This document shows, in pieces, positions 22,886-32,618 of a stretch of DNA of 64,000 nucleotides. Position numbers and translations under genes: made by a program. The DNA is taken from contig CM031563.1 of the NCBI GenBank assembly GCA_018466975.1, positions 496,001 through 560,000 of the forward strand. The letters run 5' to 3'. Positions within the stretch are counted from its first letter, which is position 1, and each line of letters opens with the position of its first letter. Below the pieces are notes generated by a model. It ran no database searches. It saw only the letters and a program-made list of their open reading frames with translations, and had not been told where the DNA came from. The stretch is from Sparassis latifolia (Eukaryota; Basidiomycota; Agaricomycetes; Polyporales; Sparassidaceae).

Positions 22886-23587
22886 ATACTATTATAAGAT
22901 TTTGATAAACTATAATCAGATGACATCTTATAAGTAAGTCAAGAGTATAATATTGTTAGAAGCTTACTATAGATTACTAAGCAATATACCAGTTATTAAA
23001 TAACATTACAGACTATTATAATGTTTTCATTTAAAAAGCACTAGCATTTTCTTGTAACTTTTTTATATAGACATATAGATGGCAGGCTGGACTATTGCAG
23101 TGCTGTTACCAAATATTCATAAGTGAAATATTTGATGAATAGTGTACTAAAATATTATGGTGGAGTTATTGATGATACTTAGAGTATCTAAATAATATTA
23201 TAAGTTATTCTAATACTTTATTTCTTTCTAGTATTTGTATAAAATGAATTTTTGCATAAATCTAGTTGAAAGAAAAACAGAGTTTCAGAGCTTCAAAAAA
23301 TAATACACTACCAAGAAAGACCTGAGCTCTTTATACTTATTAGTAAAGTAAATTTTCACCTAAAGTGACTGCTTTGAGTGATTACAAATGGTGAAACTTT
23401 TAAATAGATACTGAATAAAAATACAACATGCTATGTGATGCAATGGACCACTCTTCATAAGTAATTAACTACTCAGGAGTAATATAAAATAATTAATGCA
23501 CGTGGGAACAATTAAATGATGGCAGGAACACAGGACCTCAGGAATTGTTACTGCCATGTGAAGCAATGGCCCACTTCCCACAAGTTG
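22886..23587 (-). repeat. Right outer inverted repeat
   Basis: This is the inverted counterpart of 8338-9058, ending ...GGCCCACTTCCCACAAGT. It includes the matching GGCAGGAACACAGGACCTCA segment. Confidence 0.85.
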
Positions 23588-23700
23588 GTGATAAGCACCT
23601 CATGGTTGAAGCCTCGTGTACTTCAAGTGATGTCTCATAAGATACAATTGCTCAAATCTAACAGACACTATTCCGACCTCCTCATATTACTGATGCTGCC

Positions 23701-25430
23701 ATGTCTTCAAAGCATGCGTGGAAAGTGGTAAGTACTGCAGTCAGTTCTTACATTTTCAATCCTCATACATGGAATGCCAAGAACTCATACTTGTATATCG
23801 AGGCTATCATCGACAATGAAGAGGAGGAGGAAGAGGAAGAGAAGAAGGAAGAAGAGAGGAGGAACTGGGTAAGTGTCTCAGCTGCATTATTGGATATATC
23901 TTACAGCTTGTTTTCAGCTGAATTGCTCGCTGACATCCAACATGCTCAACAAGCTCAGGCGTGTCTTGATGATGCATGTGTCGGTGATGATGCTGCTGAT
24001 GCAAAAGCCATGGCCCAGTCTATTACAGAGAGAGACCTGGCAGCTAGACGTGCACAGCAGGCCTCACAGTCGGGTGGCGCAGTCATCTCTCTTGCCCCGA
24101 TGGAATTCACCTTCAAGCCACAGAAAATGGTTTCCTCTCTCCTTGGGTGTGCATCTCACATGGTACATATAAGCACAATGTGGCCTTCATGGAGTCGCAA
24201 GAGGACTCCCTCCTCTGCGTCTGGGTGGTTTCGTGCCTGGCCACTACAAAAAAGTGGCAGCACGGAAGAGCCTCTCAGCAACTGATGCCGCCAGCATTAC
24301 TGAAGGAGTTGTTCAGAAGCTGTGACAGAAAGTGAAGGTGATCAGCTGATACATATTCTCAAGGGCAAGAAGTTCAAAGGTGGCCTCCTGCAGCTCGAAC
24401 TCACTTTGGACCAGGTGACTTTCGACGTCCACATGACTCAAAACGATGTATTCGTCTTTAATGCAGCAAAATTCATGCCAAAGACAGTGATAGCGAAGCT
24501 CATCCTATTCTGTGTTGACTTTGAACTGGCTGCAGGCATGCACATGATTGTTATACAGGGTGAGCAATGTGACCTCATCAGTGTCATACATTCAGTCATT
24601 AGTGAACAGGCTACGATAATCAATTTCTACCACAAGAAGTTGGATGATGAACTTTCATCTCTTGTGCTACCTGTAAGTCAGTTACACCCCCTTTGGGCAG
24701 CTGGTGATGTGGTCAAAGTTAAGATGGGCCTCCATGCAGGCTTGGAAGGGCAAGTAATTGCCATAGATAATTTCGATGTCACAATTGTTCATGTGAACAA
24801 AGTTGAGGTATGTTGTGCACTTCTCATGCAATTGTGATCCTTAATAGTGGAACTTTCCTCAGCATGTACATTCTACATATGACGATGCTTCCAAGTACTG
24901 AACTTTTCTCAGTGAACTAGAAATCCAATAATGGGAGTCTTTCATACTTCTTCTGTGTCGGAAACCTCTGAGGTATGTCCTGTCACCTGCGACATTATCG
25001 ATGCTCAAAACTCGATATAGCATCATATGTTACTCTGGAATTTCTTACTCACAGAGTCCGAGGCAGAATGGACCTCAATACAGCCAACAGTGACAGTCTC
25101 AAGGCCGGGAGAGCAGCACCCCTCACACCCTGAGATGCAAACAGAGGAAGAGGTGGAGATGGAGCTTGCCCTCAAGCATTCTGACTGCCAGAATCCCAAC
25201 ATCAGGCGAGCAGTGCATGTCATCAAAGGTCCTTTGAAGGGATTTGTAGGCACATTGCGAAACATCACGTACCACGGCAATTATGAGGTTGAGCTTGAAG
25301 CCAAGCTTTTAACCTCAAGGGCATCCTTTTGTTCTGAAAGCCTGAGATTGCATTCCGATCAGAAAAAGGTAAGATTCATTACTTGTAGTTCTGGTCATAT
25401 CTAACTGCCTCATTGCAGGAGCAACATCAA
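23701..25430 (+). pseudogene. Spt5-like KOW-domain protein, fragmentary
   Basis: Spt5 is the conserved transcription elongation factor, with an acidic N-terminus, NGN domain and several KOW modules. Here an acidic run (eight Glu in succession after AIIDN, about 23820) follows a GTAAGT intron. Later come VVKVKMGLHAGLEGQVIAID (about 24710-24770) and VIKGPLKGFVGTL (about 25220-25255), both with the K-x-G...GxxG pattern of KOW motifs. A segment between them resembles the linker after NGN. The pieces lie in different frames separated by plausible introns, but the region at 24180-24330 and at 24840-25030 cannot be joined without breaks. It is far shorter than Spt5 (about 1,000 residues). It is probably one of the truncated Spt5-like copies dispersed in Agaricomycete genomes; function is doubtful. 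Confidence 0.5.
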
Positions 25431-27300
25431 CACGGTGGAGCATGGTTTGCTCCCTGAGCAGCCTCGGACCCCATTAGGCCATGAATTAGAACCCGCATCA
25501 CACAACACAGACTCGGTGTAGGCATATTCAGTGGAACTTGATAGTGTGTAACTGCCCTGCCACTACCAAGTGTCCGCTGAATCCACATTATGGACCCGAT
25601 GGATTGACATCTTCAGTTGAACCTAATGGTGCATAGCCTCATCATTGATACAAAATGTCCGCTGAATTCACATCAGGCCCCAATGGATGGATGCTGGATG
25701 TGGCTGTGGCACCTGTGTTCCATACTTATCACTTCAAGCACATGTGCACAGCCAGTCAACTCCGAAATGAGCTGATGACCACAGTGAAGGGAGCCTCCCA
25801 GTGGATGGCAAGGTGCGATGCCAATACCGGATGTGACAGCTGGAATATGCGATGTCTCTCGGCAAGATCTTGCCATATTGTGACCAGGCCCAGGCAATTA
25901 TGCAATTATGTGTAAGTGTGGCCCCAACTTTGGAGCATACAGCAAAATGATGTGGGGTGTGGCAGACCCGCTTGTTCTAGTGCTGGAAGAAGGCGGCAGG
26001 ATGCTTAGAGTGGATAGGGATGACTTGGCCCAGCTTGTGTGCAAATAAGTGGTTTCCTCATAATTTTACGTGCTGTTCCTGTCCCTTGCCCCTCATCGTT
26101 GCATCCTGTGCTGTTTGTCAATGTCCTGTCATTTGCTGCTTTCTCATTATATACAATTAATTGACCGAACTTATGCTTGTGCAATCTCCCACGACCAGTT
26201 GAAAAGCCGCTGAGTGGTACACTTGGTGATTCAATAACCACTAAGCAAACATTGAGTGTGCCACTCATCAAGCTGCTTAGCAGCGCTATGAGTGTCTGAC
26301 CCCCTTACAGTTTGAATATTGGGCTGAGGGTTTGAGGCCCTGACATCTCACCTTATATATAGACTCTAATGTCAAATGTTAAATGATCATACATTGTAAC
26401 TTTGTGTTGTCCTTATACTAGTTTGATATTTAATCTGTTGTCTGCCCCGAAAGACATAATGTCGATCAGAATTTCTTCCTGCTGGACATGCCAAATGAGA
26501 CCTAAAATTTTCGGACAAACGTTATATGGTAACATAGCCATTTGTGAATATTGTATATGTCACAATATCACACATTATCAATGTGTGATTTGGGTATTGC
26601 ATGCCCAAACATCGGGCCTTACATTGTAAACATATTTTCGACCGTCGAAGCTACATACAGGCCATCATACATGTACAATGTTAGGTCAGATGTTCCCACA
26701 ATGTAAGGAACTTAGATATTAGTCCCCATCTCTGGTGTGTGCATGAATGGCCATGTAAGTATACTCGTGTGCATACTACTTGCCATGTGACCAACCTTAG
26801 TCTCCCAAAGGCAGACTGACACTCTGCTTCAACCTTCGTTCCTCAGGATATCCATGTCTGGTGTCTGCTATCTATAAGGGGGTCCTTATCGGTAGGTTGG
26901 GTATTTTCATCTCTGCAAATCACGTGCACATGTGATGCATCAAAACATGTTCTCATCTACACATGCAAGTCTCACATTTCTGCCGCATCCTCATAGCTCT
27001 CTGGTGCACAGGGTGTTCTCCTGTTATGTACTGTCTGTAGACTGAATGTATTATTAGAAAATCTATGCCTCACGGCCCTCAGAACAGCTAAATCCACTAG
27101 TACTGTATTTTAGGTGGGGGATACCAGGATGCTGCACTGTTTACAGCAATGGTAGTGGTAGCCAGAGTGACTCCCAATTAGTCTTCTGGACTTCTTCAAC
27201 TGTCTTATGCTAGACGGAGTAACAAAATTATTGGGATATGACTGTGTCCAAGTTCAAGCCAAAACTTTCACAACTCATCCTCAGTAGTTGCTTCTCTTGT
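25431..27300. other. Intergenic, no gene recognised
   Basis: Only short frames occur (25655-25915, 26402-26629) and none has a recognisable motif or splice pattern. Bases 25500-25660 contain a loosely repeated CGCTGAATCCACAT / TGTCCGCTGAATTCACAT phrase. Confidence 0.4.
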
Positions 27301-27317
27301 TACCTAGTGCAGAGCAG

Positions 27318-27902
27318 GGGTATACCCCTACCCTTACCCTCCAAGGGTACATACCCTTGACCAGGGATAAGGGTATGGGTAAGGGTACCAAACCCTGAGG
27401 GTATACCCCTCAATCTTTGCTCTTATTTGAGAAAATGACATTATATATATTAAGTCTGAGGTTTGTACCCCTCTTCTTTTATCTTTAAAGCTTCTGTAAA
27501 CATGATTCAAGTTGTACTCAGACTGTACATACTCTATATTCACCCTGTAGTTACTATCTACATCATATATACTATAGGTAGTGATACCCTCCAAGGGTAC
27601 ATCAGGAAAACCCAACTTTTACTTAAAGGTGTCCTTATATGACTGAAATGCACTTATGGGCCTTAAATAAGGTAAAAAAGGACAAAAAGTCCATAGGTCA
27701 TATTTCCTTAGAGACTTAAAAGTCGACTTTTAGGAACTTATGGACCTTAAATAAGGCAAAAAAAGAACAAAAAGTCGGAATAAGTCCCATAAGTAAAAGT
27801 TGGGTTTTCCTGATGTACAAGGGTTTGAAAATCCATACCCCTACCCTTACCCTCCGATACCCTTACCCTTGACCCTTGAGGGTTATCCATACCCTTGCTC
27901 TG
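27318..27902. repeat. CCCTTACC/GGGTAAGGG satellite interrupted by a MITE
   Basis: Short repeats of ACCCCTACCCTTACCCTCC and its inverse GGGTATGGGTAAGGGTACC lie at 27318-27420 and again at 27835-27902. Between them are 27421-27599 and the MITE. The motif resembles telomeric repeats only superficially; the usual fungal TTAGGG unit is not seen. Confidence 0.7.
27600..27815. mobile_element. 216-bp MITE with TA target duplication
   Basis: Terminal inverted repeats CATCAGGAAAACCCAACTTT TACTTA (27600-27625) and the exact inverse ending CCTGATG (27790-27815) flank a non-coding interior. TA lies on both sides (27598-27599 and 27816-27817), as expected for Tc1/mariner-type insertion. The interior contains a repeated TTATGGRCCTTAAATAAGG and AAAAAGTC phrase. 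Confidence 0.8.
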
Positions 27903-28027
27903 CACTATTGTTACCCATTGGATGTGCTTCTTTTGCTTGTCTCCTACAGCTTAAAAGGCATGCCATTTGACTGAGATATCTCGAATGTAACAACAACTGC
28001 TTCCCTGGAGTATATAGTATCTGCGGT

Positions 28028-28476
28028 GAGCTTGCGGCGAGCGCTTGTTCTTTCATTTCCAGCTCCGACTCATTTTCTTGCAGGCGATTACGCAATTCCT
28101 TCCCTGCAAGTCCAAGCTCCGAACTAAATTGGGGACCTACCGATAAGCCCCCGCTGTTTGCATAAAAAACTGCAGATCGCGATTTTGCAACTATTTGTCC
28201 CGCGCAAATAACACCATATGCGGTAGACCAGGTGGCGCTGGAAATCCTCGGCATAGCCTGGTGCAGGCCTCGTAGGCACCGGATGCATCGGAAAGGAGTT
28301 GAGGTTGTAGAACTTGCATGCCTGCAGAGACCCGCGGCCCTCACGAAGCCCTCAAACAAGTCGAGCAGGCAAACCAGATTTTTTGCCCGCCACTCGACAT
28401 ACCATGTAAGGGAATATTTGTTCCGAACAAGCAGCTCGCCGCGAGTCGCAATCTGCAGTTTTTTATGCAAACGGGT
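28028..28476. repeat. Inverted repeat with permuted arms
   Basis: GTTTGCATAAAAAACTGCAG at 28156 is inverted at 28451-28472. GCGGCGAGCGCTTGTTC near 28033 is inverted near 28425-28447. The two segments are adjacent on the right and ~110 bases apart and in swapped order on the left. No coding is seen. Confidence 0.55.
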
Positions 28477-28509
28477 GTAAAAACTAGACTAACCGACCTC
28501 CCATATATA

Positions 28510-30063
28510 CAGTGACGGTCAAAAGTATCTGGACATGTGACCTGAACTCAAGTTCACCGCAAAGTGTAATGGTTATTGCATGACTTCTGTCGTGTATCAA
28601 GAGCTTATACATGACTGAACTAATATGCAAAATATTGAGAGAAGTGTAGCTCTAATAAAACATGTAGGTTGTGTGAAAGTAGAAAGTTCATTCTGCAGGT
28701 ATCAAGATATTGTCAAGGTTGTGCCGAAAACACGAAAATGGAGACAAGAAAACAAATCTGTGTTAGTAACGGGTATTACCACCCTTCGCTTTCTTTAATT
28801 CTGCCACGCGATTAGGCATGCTCCCATACAATTTCTGCACCTGGGCCGAGCTGATCCGAGACCACTCCTCCTCCAATGCATCCCAGAGCTGGTCCACCGA
28901 GCTGGGTTGTGGGTTGCGGGCACGCACTCGTCTATCCAGAATATCCCATACATGCTCTATGAGGTTCATATCGGGGCTTTGAGCAGGCCAGGGCAGTGAA
29001 TGCAGTCCGCCTCGTCCACCATGACGCGCAAGGCGGGAAGAATGTTTCGGATCGTTGTCTTGCTGGAAGAAGTAGTGGTGGGGATTCATGTGATAGTTGC
29101 GTAGGGTCCCAAGGAGGTCTTGTTCAAGAATTTGGACATAGTCCACTGCGCGCATGATGCCTGTGATACGATGAAGCCGCCCAACCCCTTCCGGCGTGAT
29201 GCAACCTCACACCATCACACTTCCGCCACCAAATTTCTTGGTCTTCTGTGTGTATCTGTCCTGGTAACCATCCCCCACTCTCCTCCAACACCAGGCACGC
29301 CCATCCGAGTGGATCAAATTGAATTTAAACTCATCGGAAAAAATGATCCTCTCCCACTCCCGCTCTGTCCAGCCCTGCAAAGCTCGCGCCCAAATCAACT
29401 GTGCACGTCAGTGCTTCTTCGTCAGAAAGGGCACCCTCCGACGAACTGCAGAGATAAGTCCGTTCGCGCGCATGGCACGTCGTAACGTCTTGGGCCCCAC
29501 GTTTGGAAAGTAGCTCCGCTGCAGGTCGGCCACATTCTCAGCATGTCCTCGATCGAGCTGCAGAACTGCAAAATCTGCATCTTGAGCTGTTAATTTGCAT
29601 GGACGGCCAGGCTTGGGAAGTGGATAAATGTTTCCGTTCTCCTTGAACTTCTTGGCGAGGCTGCAAACTGTTTGGGGGGAGACATGGAACTCCTTTGCGA
29701 CAGCACGAGAACTGCGACCAGAACGGTATTGTTCAACAATGCGACCACTCTTTGTAGGAGTTGTATAGACCATGCTGTGTGAGAATGTCACATTTGTAGC
29801 AAAAACATGATAGTGGAACGAGATTTGAGTTGGGAAATTGCAAGTGAGATGTACGCGTTCTTGCCGTGTCACAGGTCCGATGGCTTATCACTCAGCCACT
29901 CACTCCTCGACGCGTTTTTTCGTGTGATTTCTCACCCATTACTTGCTGGCTATCCTATCTACAGTACTCCACAATGTTGCTGACAAGAGACTGCGGGGAA
30001 CGGCTGATACAAACCGGACAGTGTCACGAGTGTGACCTGTCCAGATACTTTTGACCGTCACTG
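28510..30063 (-). mobile_element. Complete Tc1/mariner-type DNA transposon
   Basis: The 1,554-bp element has perfect ~26-bp terminal inverted repeats, beginning CAGTGACGGTCAAAAGTATC at 28510 and mirrored to 30063. It is flanked by TA dinucleotides (28508-28509 and 30064-30065), the hallmark target duplication. It holds a single transposase gene on the minus strand. Length and layout are normal for the superfamily, but the transposase is interrupted, so it could only move if supplied in trans. Confidence 0.92.
28763..29773 (-). pseudogene. Tc1-like transposase, two in-frame stops
   Basis: The frame of about 336 codons starts at ATG 29773 (MVYTTPTKSGRIVEQ). It runs through an N-terminal helix-turn-helix region (SRAVAKEFHVSPQTVCSLA) and a second DNA-binding helix set (KTLRRAMRANG). 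The catalytic domain follows: first Asp in FSDEFKFNL (about 29335), second Asp in QQDNDPKHSS (about 29060) and a Glu in SPDMNLIEHVWD (about 28960). The spacing of the last pair, near 34 residues, fits DD34E. Two TGA codons interrupt the otherwise single frame, at 29410-29408 and 29209-29207. The second falls in GGGSVMV*G, where Trp is usual. Both need just one transition from a sense codon, and no frameshift is present, so inactivation looks recent. Confidence 0.88.
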
Positions 30064-30192
30064 TACTTAACCTCAGGCGACTCCTGTGATCGAAAAGTAT
30101 GGCAAGCAAATCGCCATGTCCTTATCTCTCATCTCCCCATCTTTTATACATACTCCCCTCTCGCCATTCTTTCTCCCATCTTCGCCGTAACC

Positions 30193-31347
30193 ATGCTCGA
30201 TGATCATCATCATTCCAAGCGCAGAGCTGTCGACACGCTCAACCCAGACGTACCATCTGTAATCCTTGCGCGTCCCGATCTCGAAGCTGTAAACGAACTT
30301 TTCGGTACCATGAAACTTATTGTGAACATTTTGGGCTCGACGGTCGATACACTCGGTGATCATACAGTGAAACTGACTGAGCTTCGATCGGCGCTGGACG
30401 CTGATTGCCACGCAAGTCTGTTTCACTGCTCTGTTTTGACCGGTCTGAGATCGATCTGCAGGTTTGCCTGCTCAGCGAACAGCTCAATACTCAGTGTCAG
30501 CGGCAAGAGGAACGCATGCAACGTTTCAAGGACTCTCTCAGTGAACAATTCGAGAATGGTCTTCGATCCCACATCACAGAGCAGGTGTGCGTGTTAACAC
30601 GAGAACTTGTCCGCAAAGAGATAGCGGATAGAGTGTGCCACCAGGTAAGGAATCTTCCCAATCATCTTTCCCACATATAACCGGACCTCCGCGTGCGTCC
30701 TCGCAAAATAGCTTACTGTCCTTTTACCGGACTCTCTGCGAGAGAAAATCACGCTGTACAGGAGGCGCATACTCTCCGTCAGAGTTAGTCTGCACAACTC
30801 GTACGTCGTTCGAATTCGCAATTGCGCATATCGGCGGCTCATGATTCGCACATACCTGCGTCCGCGGATCTCCCCCGTTCCAGGGAGGCTCGGAGACTCA
30901 ATGGTCTAATCTGCTCAGCAGCCCCCGGCGAACCGCTCCGTGCGCTCCTCCGCCCTCTACGCCCGTCAATCTTGCAGGAGGAGATGTCACCTCGTCCACT
31001 CTTCTTGAACACCTCACATCATGTCTCTCTTTCTTCAATCCCGGATGATGACTACCGACCCACGCCTTCGCCTCTCTTTCCATCTAATCTTACCTTCCTA
31101 TCTCAGCTTGGACCGGACGAAATGAAGACACTCATGAGCGACTATGGTTTACACGAGTCGCATGCGGAGGACAAGGGGTTAGCAGACTGCGGATTAATCG
31201 CAGCTGATGAAAGAACGTCCGCTGTGGATATGTCTCGGTTTATGTCGTATATTGGGGTCAGTCTCGCCTTGATTTTGATCTGTGTGGCCCGAAGACCAAT
31301 CCCCTTACTTGCTCTTTTCATAGATTGCACCTCACCTTATACCCTAA
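30193..31347 (+). CDS. Uncharacterised four-exon protein
   Basis: I do not recognise the family. Exons 30193-30411, 30462-30644, 30789-31256 and 31324-31347 join without a stop to 297 residues. The first intron has a GC donor (GCAAGT), and the others are GTAAGG...GTTAG and GTCAGT...CATAG. Residues about 30-130 are rich in Leu, Glu and Lys with heptad-like spacing (VCLLSEQLNTQ, RMQRFKDSLSEQFE), suggesting a coiled coil. Residues 150-260 are Pro/Ser-rich and likely disordered. There is no signal peptide or membrane segment. The total being an exact multiple of three supports the model, but the third exon's acceptor is weak and this could be wrong. It begins 130 bases after the mariner element. 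Confidence 0.5.
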
Positions 31348-32618
31348 GTTCCGTGCCTATCCTGACTCGGGACTATGTGACTACGGGAAGGATATCTCGA
31401 TCTCTAGTGTAAGATGTCCACTGGAGTACCACCGCCCTTTCACTAAGGGCACGTCGTAAAACACTGTAGCAGGAAAGAGCTCATCGACGATTTGTGTTGA
31501 CGCTGGAACATGGAGTGGTGGTGTTGAGGGCAGTCCCGACGCAATCTATGTCTATAAGTAACGGTTGAGGGACTTCCATGCACCCGTTTGTACCTCTCAT
31601 TGCGTCGAAGATGTAGTGTAGCTCAATGAATTTGTCTTCTGGTGTCTTCGCACACAAGCACGCATACAGTCTTATACCGGTCCTCGGGCCACCCAAATAT
31701 TGTCTGGCATGGTGTAGCATACCCAACGCTTTCTCGTAGATCAGCATGCACACAGTCGACCTTGACGTGACATTTCGCCGATAAGGCTCACCGCCCTTGC
31801 TCGAAGTCTCTTCCTCATCCTTGCTGACCACCTATGGCCATAAATGCACTGCAGAAACATTGTGGTATGTATGAACATACCTAATGTCAAAAACATTGGG
31901 CTTTCATCTTGAACTGAGTAAGATGCGAGCACTTTTGTGCAAATTTCAGTCAGCTTCTGCATCTCCAGGCAGATCTAGAGCCCATATGACCTTCACAGGC
32001 TGGGATAACATAGCTTTAGTATATTCAGACGTGATCAAAATTTTTTGAAGAGAAAAGATGGCCAGGAAGCCAGAAAATGCGGGGTGGCCCGAGGACCGAC
32101 ATAAGGCTGTACGCGGTTCAATTCGCAACAGCAGACTACGTTCAAGGGTGTATTGTTCTTTCTTCTCTTGAATACCATTATATTCACAAAGTGCAATAGT
32201 AATACATGAAATATCCACACTAACATCCTGAGTCTGCGACTTGACCAGGAATATCTATCATTCGACGTCGAATGAAAGTCATGAAAACACATCAACGAGC
32301 ACCAGAAACAGCAAATAACCATAATTACTTGGTTGAAGAGATAATTTGTGAGTGTATGCGATTAGACGGAACAGTGATATTGTATACGGGTGCGACTGGC
32401 GTCAAGATTGAGTCGGCAGCCCTATTAACATGCTTCGTCGTCGTCGAGCTCTCTCAAGTGGCGCCAAAGTCTCATTGCCAGGGCTGGACACACCGCTAAG
32501 ATCGTCCGCAACATCTGAAGCTACGGTGGCCCACCGTTAGAGATACAACCCCTTGGAGACAACACAGAAAACAACATACACGGTGAATCTGCAGCCATAG
32601 CTTGTACTGCATTCAGCA
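31348..32618. other. Intergenic with weak minus-strand frames
   Basis: Minus-strand frames at 31481-31831 and 31741-32218 can be partly joined by an intron (GTGAAG...GGAG, about 32005-31970), but the next junction cannot be resolved without a stop. No domain is seen. About 35 bases around 31645-31690 (GTGGCCCGAGGACCG and flank) recur inverted at 32090-32118. It may be a decayed gene or element. Confidence 0.35.

Larger units (their letters stand above)
8338..23587. mobile_element. Composite element bounded by long inverted repeats
   Basis: About 0.7 kb at each end are inverted copies (8338-9058 and 22886-23587), judged by eye to be roughly 80-85% identical along their length. Inside lies a second inverted pair (9840-10920 against 14230-16110). 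Transposase-like coding for the outer element is not recognisable; the interior holds an F-box/LRR-like fragment, modular repeats and a Crypton-like gene. The right arm stops abruptly against GC-richer DNA at 22886, while its natural continuation (subterminal minisatellite) appears at 16110. This suggests that roughly 16.2-22.9 kb was inserted into the right arm of an older, symmetrical element. No target-site duplication could be identified at the outer ends. Confidence 0.6.

Noticed and set aside
27318..27902. Internal telomere
   Set aside because: The unit is CCCTTACC/CCAAGGGTA in mixed orientation, not a regular TTAGGG array.
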